Positions 27,305 to 36,304 of a DNA stretch of 64,000 nucleotides are shown here, piece by piece. How positions within the stretch are numbered: position 1 is the first letter of the stretch; every line of letters begins with the position of its first letter. The position numbers and the translations under genes are program-made. This DNA is from Stappia sp. TSB10P1A (GTDB lineage Bacteria > Pseudomonadota > Alphaproteobacteria > Rhizobiales > Stappiaceae), in NCBI RefSeq assembly GCF_900185725.1, contig NZ_FYAU01000036.1, positions 682,001 to 746,000 of the forward strand. The letters are read 5' to 3'. The notes beneath the pieces were generated by a model. That model did no database searches and was not told the DNA's origin. It was given only the letters and a program-made list of their open reading frames with translations.

Positions 27305-27865
27305 ATGCCCGCGCTGATCTTCTGCCGCGAGGCGGCCCGCGCCAACATTCCCGCTCTGGCGGCCGTGCTCGCGTTTCTCCTCCTGCTCCCGGTGCTCGCT
27401 GCCGGCTCTGCCCATGCAGACGGCAAGCCGCTGGTGCTGGAGGACTATTTCCGGGGACGCACTGTCGGGGAAGGCGTGTTCGAGAGCCGGATCGCCGGCA
27501 TCCGCCGCCCCTTCACCGTGGTCACTCATGGCACCTGGAACCCGAAAACCTTCACGCTCCGGCTTCGCGAGGACTTTCGGTTCGCGGACGGCGAGCGTGA
27601 CACCAAGGTCTGGTTCTTCCAGAAGGTGGCGGAGAACCGCTATATCGCCACCCGTTCAGACGTGCTCAACCCGGTGACGATCACCACCGGCGGGTCGAGC
27701 ATCCGCTTCGACTATGCGGCCAGGCTGGAGACCGAGAGCGGCCCGGTGGCGGTGCGCTTCTTCGACACGCTGACCCGCGTCGACGCCCGCACCTTGCGCA
27801 ACACGGCAGAGGTGCGGAAATACGGCATCACGGTCGGCACCGTCGATCTGACTTTCCGCAGATAA
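27305..27865 (+). CDS. DUF3833-family exported protein
   Basis: A 186-residue protein with a signal sequence (hydrophobic run to about residue 37, AHA-DGK). The mature part shows the DUF3833 pattern: LEDYFRGRTVGEGVFESRIAG, then FTLREDFRFADGERDTKVWF and the DVLNPVTIT segment. It lacks the lipobox Cys found in many members, so it is predicted to be soluble in the periplasm. The family's role is unknown. An AGGTTACC ribosome site precedes the ATG. Confidence 0.85.
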   Translation: MPALIFCREAARANIPALAAVLAFLLLLPVLAAGSAHADGKPLVLEDYFRGRTVGEGVFESRIAGIRRPFTVVTHGTWNPKTFTLRLREDFRFADGERDTKVWFFQKVAENRYIATRSDVLNPVTITTGGSSIRFDYAARLETESGPVAVRFFDTLTRVDARTLRNTAEVRKYGITVGTVDLTFRR

Positions 27866-27949
27866 CGCGTTCCCGAGCAAGACGCGTCACGTTGCTGTCA
27901 CGAAAGGGGGGAAGGATTATTTTCCCGAATCCGACCTGCCTTTCGCCCA

Positions 27950-28711
27950 ATGCCATCTTTCCAGTCCTACATTCTCTGCACCTCACCGCGCAGCGGCAGC
28001 ACACTGCTGTGCCGGCTTCTGGCCGCGACCGGCGTCGCCGGCAGGCCGGCATCCCTGTTTCATGAGCCGTCGCTGGACGACTGGCGCGAGCGCTTTGGTC
28101 TTTCCGGCGAAAAGGAACGCGGCGAGCGCGACATGCTCGCCCAGATCTTCACCTCTGCCCTCGAGCGTGGGCGCGGCGGCACCGGCCTGTTCGGCCTGCG
28201 CCTGCAGCGGCACAGCTTCGCCTTCTTCAGCGAGAAACTCGCGGTTCTCCACCCGGACCGACCGGACGATGCCGCGCGCCTTGAAGCGGCCTTCGGCCCG
28301 ACGCTGTTCATTCACCTGACGCGCCTCGACAAGATTGGCCAGGCGGTTTCCTATGTGAAGGCGCAACAGAGCGGGCTGTGGCACAGGGCCTCGGATGGCA
28401 CGGAGCTGGAGCGGTTGTCGCCGCCGCGCGAGCCGGTCTACGACGCCGCGCTGCTGCGCAGCACCCACGACACGATGGTGACCGCCGACCGGGATTGGGA
28501 AGCCTGGTTCACGGGCCATGGCATCGCCCCGCTGCGCCTCACCTATGAGGCGCTTTCGGCCGATCCGCGAGGGACGCTGCGCCATGTTCTTGAAGCGCTC
28601 GGTCTCGATCCGGCAACAGCGGACACCGTCACGCCGGACGTCGCCAAGCTCGCCGACGCAACGAGCCGGGAGTGGGCGGAGCGGCTGCGCACGGATCTCG
28701 GGTTCGCGTGA
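27950..28711 (+). CDS. Stf0-family sulfotransferase
   Basis: A 253-residue PAPS-dependent sulfotransferase similar to trehalose sulfotransferase Stf0. YILCTSPRSGSTLLCRLL at the N terminus is the 5'-phosphosulfate loop. FGLRLQRHSFAFF and IHLTRLDKIGQAVSYVKA (the 3'-phosphate-binding Arg/Ser region) follow, with LRLTYEALSADPRGTLRHVL near the end. Homologues sulfate trehalose or other carbohydrates. No glycan genes flank it, so the acceptor is not known. Confidence 0.88.
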   Translation: MPSFQSYILCTSPRSGSTLLCRLLAATGVAGRPASLFHEPSLDDWRERFGLSGEKERGERDMLAQIFTSALERGRGGTGLFGLRLQRHSFAFFSEKLAVLHPDRPDDAARLEAAFGPTLFIHLTRLDKIGQAVSYVKAQQSGLWHRASDGTELERLSPPREPVYDAALLRSTHDTMVTADRDWEAWFTGHGIAPLRLTYEALSADPRGTLRHVLEALGLDPATADTVTPDVAKLADATSREWAERLRTDLGFA

Positions 28712-28813
28712 CGGCACGGCTCCCGCCGCAGATGCAGCCGTGCTAAACCTGAGGTGGCAGGTGGAGGGTTTCCCTCGGAAGTCGGGTGGTTGCAAGATCA
28801 GGCAGGAGTCGCC

Positions 28814-29581
28814 ATGCCCCTGAACATCGTCCGCCGCCTCATTCCCGACTGGGGCACGACCTATGGCCCGCCGGGCGATGGACCGTTTCCTGCCGTCATG
28901 ATCCTGCATGGGTCGGAAGGCGCCTGGTCGGGCTGGAGCCATCGCAATGCGGTCCTGCTCGCCGCCCATGGCTTCCTGGCCTTTCCCTTCCCCTATTCGA
29001 AAGGCGGCAACGCGTGGAACGCCGGCAGCATCGCCGACGTGTCGCTGGACCGGACCGCCGAGGCCCTGGCGGCGCTTCGGGGATTTGCCCCATCGGGCGG
29101 CAAGGTCGGCATCTACGGCGTGTCACGCGGGGCGGAACATGCCTTGCTGCTTGCATCGCTGATGCTGCGGGACGGCGTTGCCGGCGTGCCGGATGCCATC
29201 GCCGTGCACAGCGCGCCGGATGTCATTTGCGGTGCCTTCGATGCCCGCCGCTGGCGGGATGCGGGCGACCCCGGCTGGCAGGTCTGGGACCCTGGCGAGC
29301 GTGCCTGGTCCTGGCGCGGATCGAGCGACGACCTTCTGCCCACAACGCCGATCGAGATCGAGCGCTATGACGGACCGCTGTTTCTCAGCCATGGCACGGC
29401 GGACAAGGTCTGGTCGGTCGAAACGACCAGACGGCTCGCCGAGCGGCTGCGGCGCCAAGGCCTCACGCCTGAGGTTCACTATTATCAAGACGAAGACCAC
29501 CTGCCGCGGAGCGAGGCGGAAAACCGGCACCACGAGAAGCTGATCGCGTTCCTGGAGCGCAATCTGACCTCTTGCGACTGA
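28814..29581 (+). CDS. Dienelactone hydrolase-like alpha/beta hydrolase
   Basis: A 255-residue alpha/beta-hydrolase. VMILHGSEGAWSGWSHRNAV forms the oxyanion region, VGIYGVSRGAEHALLLASL contains a GxSxG nucleophile Ser, LFLSHGTADKVWSVETTRR supplies the acid and YQDEDHLPRSE the catalytic His. It resembles acyl-CoA thioester/BAAT-type and dienelactone hydrolases; the substrate cannot be read. The start at 28814 has AGGAG. Confidence 0.85.
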   Translation: MPLNIVRRLIPDWGTTYGPPGDGPFPAVMILHGSEGAWSGWSHRNAVLLAAHGFLAFPFPYSKGGNAWNAGSIADVSLDRTAEALAALRGFAPSGGKVGIYGVSRGAEHALLLASLMLRDGVAGVPDAIAVHSAPDVICGAFDARRWRDAGDPGWQVWDPGERAWSWRGSSDDLLPTTPIEIERYDGPLFLSHGTADKVWSVETTRRLAERLRRQGLTPEVHYYQDEDHLPRSEAENRHHEKLIAFLERNLTSCD

Positions 29582-29602
29582 CCCGGCCCTCGTCTGGCCT
29601 TC

Positions 29603-29809
29603 CTACTTGCCGCAGGTATTGATGCCGAGCAGCGTGTAGGCCGGGCACCATTTCAGGAAGGCGGTCAGCAGCGGCACGACGCCGATCCAGCCGACCCATT
29701 TCCAGGTGATGTCCGCCGGTCCGAACAGGGCAAAGGCGATCAGTGCCAGCCCTACGACGATACGGGCGATCCGGTCGGCACTGCCGACATTGGTGGTGAT
29801 CATCGACAT
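29603..29809 (-). CDS. DUF2892-family inner-membrane protein
   Basis: A 68-residue protein with two hydrophobic segments and the DUF2892 (YgaP C-terminal-like) pattern: TTNVGSADRIARIVVGLALI at the start and FLKWCPAYTLLGINTCGK at the end, with both conserved Cys. Homologues occur alone or fused to rhodanese domains. GGAG precedes the start at 29809. Confidence 0.92.
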   Translation of the reverse strand: MSMITTNVGSADRIARIVVGLALIAFALFGPADITWKWVGWIGVVPLLTAFLKWCPAYTLLGINTCGK

Positions 29810-30093
29810 ATCAGCTACTCCTTCGGGGGCTGCGACAGGAGGCGCCTCGCGCTTTCCCGCAGCGTTCCCCTGCCCCACTTCCTGTCCGGCGGTCCACGTG
29901 CGGCACGCCGGCAGATCCGAAATTTTCTATTATTCGAATATACTTGAAGCCCCTACCCGCCCGCAAGCCACCCTGCTGCGGCAGGTTGGCGCGCGATCTC
30001 GCCGAGGGGCGGCCGGCGGCAATGGACAGGAGCATCATGCCTCGGCTATGCGGAGGCATGCAATGCTCGCCTCCTTCGACACGTCCCACCGCG
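29810..30093. other. Divergent intergenic region
   Basis: This stretch lies between the divergent DUF2892 and alpha/beta-hydrolase genes. An AT-rich patch at about 29918-29945 could carry a promoter. No RNA gene or repeat is recognised, and part of it may belong to the hydrolase if translation begins earlier, for example at 30037. Confidence 0.35.
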
Positions 30094-30894
30094 ATGCCCG
30101 CCGTGACCGATCCAGTACCCACCCACGACCTGCGGATCGAGACCGGCCGGGGCGCGCTGTTCGTGCGACTCTGGTGGCATGAGCCATCCCTGAGGGACGC
30201 GCCGCCGCCGGTGGTGCTGTTTCACGACTCGCTGGGTGCCGTCGAGCTCTGGCGCAGCTTCCCCCAAGCACTTTGCGAGGCGACCGGCCGGCCGGTGATC
30301 GCCTATGATCGGCTCGGCTTCGGCCGCTCGGATGCCTTTCCCGGCGCGCTGCCTGCGGATTTCATCGCGGCGGAAGGGCGGGACACGCTGCCGCTGCTGC
30401 GCGATGCCTTGGGCTTCACGCAGTTCATCGCCTGCGGCCATAGTGTCGGCGGCGGCATGGCGGTGGAAACGGCTGCAAACCACCGCGCGACCTGCCTTGC
30501 GGTCATCACGATGGGCGCGCAGGCGTTCATCGAGGAGCACACGCTGGCCGGTATCCGCGCGGCGCAAGCGGTCTTCGAGCGGCCGCAGGACCTGGCGCGG
30601 CTCGCCCGATATCACGGCGACAAGGCGCGCTGGGTGGTCGACGCCTGGATCGGGACCTGGCTCTCCCCCGCCTTTGCCGGCTGGACGCTCGATGACGCGC
30701 TGGCGGGCGTCGCCTGCCCGCTTCTGGCAATTCATGGCGAGGCGGACGAGTTCGGCTCGCCCGAACACCCCCGCCGGATTGCCGGGGCGCAGGGGCGTTT
30801 CGTGCTGCTGCCGGCGATCGGTCACAATCCCCATCGCGAGGCGGAAGCGGAGGCGGCCGGGCTGATTGGATCGTTCCTCGCCGAACGCCTCTGA
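30094..30894 (+). CDS. Alpha/beta hydrolase
   Basis: A 266-residue alpha/beta-hydrolase. VVLFHDSLGAVELWRSFPQ is the oxyanion-loop strand, VIAYDRLGFGRSD the following turn, and FIACGHSVGGGMAVETA the GxSxG elbow with a Ser nucleophile. LLAIHGEADEFGSPEHPR and LPAIGHNPHRE give the acid and His. The start is uncertain: 30094 matches where homology begins, but an ATG at 30037 has a better AGGAG. The substrate is unknown. Confidence 0.82.
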   Translation: MPAVTDPVPTHDLRIETGRGALFVRLWWHEPSLRDAPPPVVLFHDSLGAVELWRSFPQALCEATGRPVIAYDRLGFGRSDAFPGALPADFIAAEGRDTLPLLRDALGFTQFIACGHSVGGGMAVETAANHRATCLAVITMGAQAFIEEHTLAGIRAAQAVFERPQDLARLARYHGDKARWVVDAWIGTWLSPAFAGWTLDDALAGVACPLLAIHGEADEFGSPEHPRRIAGAQGRFVLLPAIGHNPHREAEAEAAGLIGSFLAERL

Positions 30895-30980
30895 TCTACG
30901 TGCGAGGATGCTGCCCCACATATGCCAGTGTCGCGTAACCGGCCTTAAACGAAAGACGATTACACAATGGAGTGACCCGT

Positions 30981-30994
30981 CGCCGGTACCGGCG
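30981..30994. repeat. Perfect 14-bp palindrome
   Basis: CGCCGGTACCGGCG is perfectly self-complementary and lies 121 bp ahead of a small secreted protein gene. It is followed by a (CAT)n-like run. It may be a protein-binding site. Confidence 0.45.
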
Positions 30995-31114
30995 CATCAT
31001 CATCATTCCGCCCCAGTCCTTGCGCCAGATGGCAAGGATGAGGGACCGCAGGGCACAGCTTGCAGGACCGGTTACCTGACACTGCCGCCCCCCAGAAGAC
31101 AGTCGAGGATCGTC

Positions 31115-31486
31115 ATGCCCGCTTCCAGCCTCTCCTTCCGCAAGACCGGAACCAAGCCCGGCCGCGCCGTGGCCCTCGCTCTGGCAGCCACGCTTTGCCT
31201 GTCCCAGGCGGGACCCGCGCAGGCAAGCTTCCTCGGCGACTTGCTGTTCGCGCCGACCTATAACGAGGAATATGTGCCGGGCACCTACGGTACGCGGGCC
31301 GACTGCCGCAACCCAAATTCCGGCCCCTGGCGCGGCATTGTCGGCGGACGCAAGAGCGTCGACCTGCGCACCGTGCAGTTCTCGCGCGAAGGCTGCTTCC
31401 AGACCGAAGCCGAGTGCCGCGCATTTCTCAACTATATTTCCGCGTACCTCACCCTGGTCTTCACTGCCCAGTGCAGCCGGCGCTGA
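31115..31486 (+). CDS. Small secreted Cys-containing protein, unknown function
   Basis: A 123-residue protein with a signal peptide (residues ~1-39, ending AQA-SFLG). The mature ~85 residues contain four Cys (ADCRNP, EGCFQ, AECRAF, AQCSRR), probably forming two disulfides. GAGGAT precedes the ATG. I do not recognise a family. Confidence 0.75.
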   Translation: MPASSLSFRKTGTKPGRAVALALAATLCLSQAGPAQASFLGDLLFAPTYNEEYVPGTYGTRADCRNPNSGPWRGIVGGRKSVDLRTVQFSREGCFQTEAECRAFLNYISAYLTLVFTAQCSRR

Positions 31487-31513
31487 CGAGGACATCACGC
31501 GCGCAGGAATTGA

Positions 31514-31543
31514 AAAAGGCGGGCCCGCGCGGACCCGCCTTTT
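31514..31543. terminator. Bidirectional hairpin terminator
   Basis: A perfect stem of AAAAGGCGGG with CCCGCCTTTT around a 10-nt loop gives A/T tails on both strands. It lies between the secreted-protein gene and sod, which converge. Confidence 0.88.
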
Positions 31544-31567
31544 CCGTTTGATGCGTTGCGCCAAAGC

Positions 31568-32167
31568 TTACGAGGCAGCCTGGAACAACTCGTCGACATA
31601 GTCCCAGTTGATCAGGTTGTCGACGAAGGCCTCCAGATACTTCGGGCGGGCGTTGCGGTAGTCGATGTAGTAGGAGTGCTCCCACACGTCGACGCCGAGC
31701 AGCGGCGTTGCGCCATGCACCAAGGGGCTCTCCCCGTTCGGCGTCTTCATGACGGCCAGCTTGCCGTCCTTCAGCGCCAGCCAGGCCCAGCCGGAGCCGA
31801 ACTGCGTGGTGCCGGCGGCGATGAAGTCGGCGCGGAACTTGTCGAAACCACCGAGATCGGAGTCGATACGCGAAGCCAGGCCGCCCGGCAGCTTGTTGCC
31901 GCCGCCATTCGGCTTCATCCACTTCCAGAAATGGATGTGGTTGTAGTGCTGACCCGCATTGTTGAAGAGACCGGCGTTCTTGCCGAAGCTCTCCTTGACC
32001 ACGTCCTCCAGCGACTTGCCCTCAAGGCCGGAATCCTTCAGCAGATTGTTGCCGTTGGTGACATAGGCCTGGTGGTGCTTGTCGTGGTGATACTCCAGCG
32101 TCTCGGCCGACATATAGGGTCCGAGCGCATCGTAGGCATAGGGCAGGTCCGGGAGTTCGAAAGCCAT
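31568..32167 (-). CDS. sodB: Superoxide dismutase, Fe/Mn family
   Basis: A 199-residue Fe/Mn superoxide dismutase that converts superoxide to O2 and H2O2 in the cytoplasm. Metal ligands are the His in LEYHHDKHHQAY, the His in GQHYNHIHFWKWM, and Asp and His in DVWEHSYYIDY. Gln in NNAGQHYNH is at the position typical of iron enzymes, and Gly replaces the Mn-type Gln in KTPNGESPL, so iron is more likely, though cambialistic enzymes exist. GAGGAGG lies 4-10 bp before the ATG. Confidence 0.95.
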   Translation of the reverse strand: MAFELPDLPYAYDALGPYMSAETLEYHHDKHHQAYVTNGNNLLKDSGLEGKSLEDVVKESFGKNAGLFNNAGQHYNHIHFWKWMKPNGGGNKLPGGLASRIDSDLGGFDKFRADFIAAGTTQFGSGWAWLALKDGKLAVMKTPNGESPLVHGATPLLGVDVWEHSYYIDYRNARPKYLEAFVDNLINWDYVDELFQAAS

Positions 32168-32580
32168 GAAAACCTCCTCAGGGCGGAACGAGAGATCAAT
32201 GCCGTCCGGGCGGACAGCACCCGCAGGCGGAAGCCGGAGCGCCTTTGCCACGGCGGCCTTGCACGGGTTGTAAACCATTCGGTCCGACAGCCGGATGACG
32301 GCCGGGCCGGGATGTCGGCATCTTCCGCGAAACGCGGTTGCTGCCTGTCACACAAGGCAAAATAGGCACGTGACCGGCAATCGGCAACGGGCTTATACCC
32401 CTTTTTCCCAAGGCCCTGATCCGGCCCCGCCGACCATGGCCAGTTCTCTCGATGCCCCGCCGGTTACCATACGCTCACCGCTTTCTTGGGCTCCGAGGCG
32501 ATTTTTCCTCTCGGCGATCTACCACCCACGCTAGATTTGCCTGCCCGCCTTTCGCGCCACGTTCCCAAGGCCGTCTCCGC
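32168..32580. promoter_or_regulatory. Divergent sod/MFS control region
   Basis: This 413-bp gap between divergent genes presumably carries both promoters. I see no convincing Fur/Irr box, SoxR dyad or RNA element. No credible small gene was found. Confidence 0.35.
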
Positions 32581-33774
32581 ATGCCCGCCAAGCCTCGCCC
32601 TGCCTCCGCCTCCCCCGTGCTGCTCGCCTTCGGAGGCTTCTGCGCCTTGGCCGCAGCCATGGGCATCGGCCGCTTCGCGCTGACGCCGGTGCTGCCGTTC
32701 ATGAGCGAGGCCATTCCACTCTCCGCCTATGAGGCCGGCCTCATCGCCTCGTCCAACTATCTCGGCTACCTGATCGGCGCGCTGGCGGTCATGGCCGTCG
32801 ACAAGGAGCGGATCGGTCTCGGCTTCCTGTTGAGCCTTGCCGGCAGCGCGGGAACATCCGCCCTGATGGCGATCGACGGCGGCCTCGTCTGGCTGGCTCT
32901 GGTGCGCTTTCTCGGCGGCATCGCCAGCGCGGGCGTGCTGGTGTTCTGCTCGGTGCTGGTGCTCGACCGGCTCGCCGCCGCCGGGCGCGGCGACCTTTCC
33001 CAACTCTACTTTTCAGGCGTCGGCATCGGCATCGCGCTCTCCGCCGTCACCGTCGGCTGGCTGGCCCGCGAAGGCGCCGGCTGGCAGGGCCTGTGGGCGG
33101 CCTGCGGCCTCGTCTCGGCCGTCCTGTGCACGGGGGCGGCCACCTTCGTGGTCACGCGGGCGCCGCGTGGCGCGGCGGCTCCGGCCTCAAGCCCGCCCCC
33201 GCCCCGCGCCCACATATCGCCGGCGCTTATGCGCCTCGCCGCCGCCTATGCGCTGTTCGGGATCGGCTATGTGGTGACCGTCACTTTCCTAACCTCCATC
33301 CTGCGCCAGTCGGAAACCCTGGCGCCGTTCGAGGCACCGGCCTGGGCGGCGGTGGGAATGGCGGCGGCCGGTTCCGTCTGGGTCTGGGGACGGGTGTCGG
33401 CCTGGATCGGAGGAGCCTGGGCCTTCTCGCTCGCCTGCCTCGCTGAGGCCATCGGCGTTGCCGCCAGCGTCCTGTTTTCCAGCATGGCCGGCATGGCGCT
33501 CGCCGCCGTTCTGCTTGGCGGCACCTTCATGGGCATCACGTCGCTGGGGCTGATCGAGGGGCGGCGCCTGGCCGGCGGTGATCCGCGCAAGGTGATGGCG
33601 CTGATGACCGCCTGCTTCGGCACCGGCCAGATGGTCGGCCCGACCCTTGCCGGGCTGATCGCCGATGCAACCGGCAGCTTCTACTGGCCATCGATGGCGG
33701 CGGCTGCCCTGCTGGTTGTCGCCGCCGCGCTGGTCGGCCCGCTGTCGGGCCCGCGGCCGGCGCGCCCTTCGTGA
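32581..33774 (+). CDS. YbfB/YjiJ-family MFS transporter
   Basis: A 397-residue major-facilitator protein with about twelve helices. It starts with LLAFGGFCALAAAMGIGRFALTPVLPFM, the YbfB/YjiJ signature, followed by ISxYEAGLIASSNYLGYLIGA-like sequence. A loop rich in Pro (residues ~205-215) separates the two six-helix halves. The substrate is not known. A start at 32452 would add 43 uncharged-to-basic residues without homology, so 32581 is used. Confidence 0.9.
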   Translation: MPAKPRPASASPVLLAFGGFCALAAAMGIGRFALTPVLPFMSEAIPLSAYEAGLIASSNYLGYLIGALAVMAVDKERIGLGFLLSLAGSAGTSALMAIDGGLVWLALVRFLGGIASAGVLVFCSVLVLDRLAAAGRGDLSQLYFSGVGIGIALSAVTVGWLAREGAGWQGLWAACGLVSAVLCTGAATFVVTRAPRGAAAPASSPPPPRAHISPALMRLAAAYALFGIGYVVTVTFLTSILRQSETLAPFEAPAWAAVGMAAAGSVWVWGRVSAWIGGAWAFSLACLAEAIGVAASVLFSSMAGMALAAVLLGGTFMGITSLGLIEGRRLAGGDPRKVMALMTACFGTGQMVGPTLAGLIADATGSFYWPSMAAAALLVVAAALVGPLSGPRPARPS

Positions 33775-33779
33775 AATGA

Positions 33780-33813
33780 AAGCGGCGGCGCAGCCCATGC
33801 TGCACCGCCGCTT
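33780..33813. terminator. Bidirectional hairpin terminator
   Basis: AAGCGGCGG (33780-33788) pairs with CCGCCGCTT (33805-33813), extended by inner GCAGC/GCTGC pairs. It separates the convergent MFS and aminotransferase genes. Confidence 0.82.
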
Positions 33814-33842
33814 CGATCGTCCGTCCGGTTCGCCCGACCCGT

Positions 33843-34700
33843 TCAACCGTGGGCGAACTCCCAATAGAGGTCGCGGGCGCGCTGAGCGACCGGGCCCGGC
33901 TGCAATTCGCGATCCTCAATGCGCTTGACCGGCACGACCTTGTTGTAGTTGCCGGTCGAGAAGATCTCGTCAGCATCCAGAAAGTCGCCATAGCCGAGCG
34001 TGCGCTCATAGACCTCGGTGCCGGCATCGCGCAGCAGCTTGATGATCCGCTGGCGGGTGATACCGTTGAGGAACGTTCCGTTCCAGGCCGGGGTATGGAC
34101 CGCGCCGTCCTTGACCATGAAGACGTTGGCGGTGGTCAGTTCCGCGACATTGCCGAGCATGTCGAGCACGATGGCATTGTCGAAGCCGCGCGACTTGGCC
34201 TCGACGATCGCCCTCGCATTGTTGGGATAGAGGCAGCCGGCCTTGGCGTTGACCGGCATGGTCTCCAGCGTCGGCCGGCGGAACGGCGAGAGCGTCAGGG
34301 TGATCGCCGCATCCTTCGGCGCCAGCGCCGCCTCGAACAGGCAGAGCGCGAAACGGGTCGAATCGGCGTCGCCGGCGATGGTGCCGATGCCATCGCCCTC
34401 GGCCCAGTACATCGGCTTCACATAGACCGGCGTGTTGGGAGCAAAGCGCGACAAGCCGTCCTTGGTGAGTTCCATCATCTCGCCCGCCTTCATCACCGGC
34501 TTGAGGCCGAGGGCGCGGGCGGAATCGTTGAGCCGCTGGCAATGCAGGTCGAGGTCCGGCGTCACTCCCTCGAAGGCGCGCGCACCGTCGAACACCGACG
34601 AACCGAGCCAGGCCGCGTGGGTGCGCGTCCCCATGATCGGAGCATTGCCCTCGATCCAGTTTCCGTCGATCCAGTTCCAGGTCTGCGACCACTCGCTCAT
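33843..34700 (-). CDS. Branched-chain amino acid aminotransferase-like (PLP fold type IV)
   Basis: A 285-residue class-IV aminotransferase of the IlvE/D-amino-acid-transaminase fold. WIEGNAPIMGTRTHAAWLGSS opens the fold. The PLP lysine is in MPVNAKAGCLYPNNARA near residue 150, and DMLGNVAELTTANVFMVKDG plus GTFLNGITRQRIIKLL are the IlvE signature region. It probably transfers amino groups between glutamate and branched-chain oxo-acids, but the related D-amino-acid and aminodeoxychorismate lyase groups cannot be wholly excluded. Branched-chain biosynthetic genes are not adjacent. Confidence 0.88.
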   Translation of the reverse strand: MSEWSQTWNWIDGNWIEGNAPIMGTRTHAAWLGSSVFDGARAFEGVTPDLDLHCQRLNDSARALGLKPVMKAGEMMELTKDGLSRFAPNTPVYVKPMYWAEGDGIGTIAGDADSTRFALCLFEAALAPKDAAITLTLSPFRRPTLETMPVNAKAGCLYPNNARAIVEAKSRGFDNAIVLDMLGNVAELTTANVFMVKDGAVHTPAWNGTFLNGITRQRIIKLLRDAGTEVYERTLGYGDFLDADEIFSTGNYNKVVPVKRIEDRELQPGPVAQRARDLYWEFAHG

Positions 34701-34972
34701 CTTGTGCTCCCGATCCGTTTTCTCGCGATTGGAGGGGGATCGAACGCCCTTCGCCGGCGAAGGTCAAGGCCTCGCCTCGGTGTCTCCGGAAAAGGACAGA
34801 TTTGTTCCACCGGTCCGGCGCTCCCTTTCAGATCAATCCGGATTCAGCAGATTTTCGGAATGTTGTTGCGCCCCCTTCCGCTTCATCACCAGGCCGCCAC
34901 ACGCAGCCTCTGGAATTATCGTTCCTGATATGTTCTAAATTCACTGCAACACACGCAAAAGGCCCAGAACTC

Positions 34973-35431
34973 ATGGAACAGCGACTGACCCTGGTAACAC
35001 TCGGCGTCGATGACGTCGCCGAAGCGCGGCGCTTCTTCGAGGAGGGGCTCGGATGGCGGGCGGCAGCCGTTGATAGCGACGAGGTCGCCTTTTTCGACTG
35101 CGGCACCTGCGCGCTCGCCCTGTTCGGTCGCGGCTCTCTGGCGCATGACGCTACGGTCACGGATGACGGCGGTCGCTTCGTACCGGTCTCTATCGCCTGG
35201 AACGGACGCAGCCGAGCCGAAGTGGATGCCGCCTTTGCCAAGGCGGTTGCGGCGGGCGGCGACCCGGTCAAGGCGCCGGAGGAGGTCTTCTGGGGCGGTT
35301 ACTCGGGCTATGTGCGCATCCCGGGAGGCCATCTGCTGGAGCTTGCCCATAACCCGGACTGGTCTCTCGACGAGACCGGGCGCATGCAGCTTCCTGAGCC
35401 GGCTTCTTGTGCGCCGCACAAGAAGCCTTGA
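34973..35431 (+). CDS. VOC-family (glyoxalase-like) protein
   Basis: A 152-residue vicinal-oxygen-chelate fold protein. RLTLVTLGVDDVAEARRFFE and the closing YSGYVRIPGGHLLELAHNP are the paired beta-alpha-beta modules, with Glu in LLELAHNP as a possible metal ligand. Members include glyoxalases, dioxygenases and antibiotic-resistance proteins; no activity can be assigned. A haloacid dehalogenase gene follows 104 bp downstream on the same strand. Confidence 0.85.
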   Translation: MEQRLTLVTLGVDDVAEARRFFEEGLGWRAAAVDSDEVAFFDCGTCALALFGRGSLAHDATVTDDGGRFVPVSIAWNGRSRAEVDAAFAKAVAAGGDPVKAPEEVFWGGYSGYVRIPGGHLLELAHNPDWSLDETGRMQLPEPASCAPHKKP

Positions 35432-35535
35432 CCTGCGGGCGGGATGGCTGTTTGCTTGGCAGGTGAACAAAATTGCGGCACCGCCGCCACAGAGCTCCCG
35501 CCATCGGGCGCTCGTCCCGCCAAGGCCCCGACCTC

Positions 35536-36216
35536 ATGTCCCGTTCTGCGACCCGCCCCGTCTCCGCCTATGTCTTCGATGCCTATGGCACGCTGTTCGA
35601 TGTGCATGCGGCAGTGCGCCGTCATGCCGGCGACCTCGGGCCCGAGGCGGTGCACCTGTCGACCCTGTGGCGGCAGAAACAGCTCGAATATTCCTGGACC
35701 CGGGCGCTGATGGGCCGCTACCTGGATTTCTGGACCCTCACCGAGCAGGCCCTCGATACGGCGATGGCGATGACAGGCAAGAGCGATGCCGACCTGCGCC
35801 AGAGGCTGCTCGACGCCTATTGGAAGCTCGATTGCTACCAGGAAGTTCCGACCGTGCTGAAGCGTCTCAAGGACGACGGCAACCGGCTGGCAATCCTGTC
35901 GAATGGCTCCCCCGCGATGCTGGAGGCGGCCGCGCGCGCGGCCGGCATCGAAGACCTGCTCGACGAGGTTTTTTCCACCGATCTGCTGAAGACCTACAAG
36001 ACCCGGCAGGATGTCTACGAACTGGTGACCAACCACTTCCGTATCTATCCCGAAGCGGTGTCGTTCCAGTCGTCCAACCGCTGGGACATCGCCGGCGCGA
36101 CCGCCTTCGGCTTCCGGAGCGTGTGGATCAACCGCATCGGCGCGGCAGACGAGTATGCCGACCTGCCGCCGGTGGCGGTACTGGCCGATCTGGAAGGTCT
36201 GCTGGCGCTGGCGTGA
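35536..36216 (+). CDS. (S)-2-haloacid dehalogenase, type II
   Basis: A 226-residue HAD-superfamily hydrolase that removes halide from L-2-haloacids by nucleophilic Asp attack. AYVFDAYGTLFDVHAAVRRH has the nucleophile Asp near residue 15. LAILSNGSPAMLEAA is motif II, KTYKTRQDVYELV carries the Lys of motif III, and FQSSNRWDIAGATAFGF has the type-II-specific SSNxWD with the motif IV Asp. All catalytic residues are present. Confidence 0.92.
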   Translation: MSRSATRPVSAYVFDAYGTLFDVHAAVRRHAGDLGPEAVHLSTLWRQKQLEYSWTRALMGRYLDFWTLTEQALDTAMAMTGKSDADLRQRLLDAYWKLDCYQEVPTVLKRLKDDGNRLAILSNGSPAMLEAAARAAGIEDLLDEVFSTDLLKTYKTRQDVYELVTNHFRIYPEAVSFQSSNRWDIAGATAFGFRSVWINRIGAADEYADLPPVAVLADLEGLLALA

Positions 36217-36304
36217 GAGGGGCGCGCACCTTGCGCGCCCGCGAAACGCCGCTCCGACCCTCATTCAGGCCAGAGCGGATGACGCTGACAGGTCTTTCTG
36301 GCCG

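Noticed and set aside
24953-27529. Long open frame (858 codons) on the minus strand opposite oligopeptidase B
   Set aside because: Antisense to a gene with all catalytic motifs; low-complexity composition.
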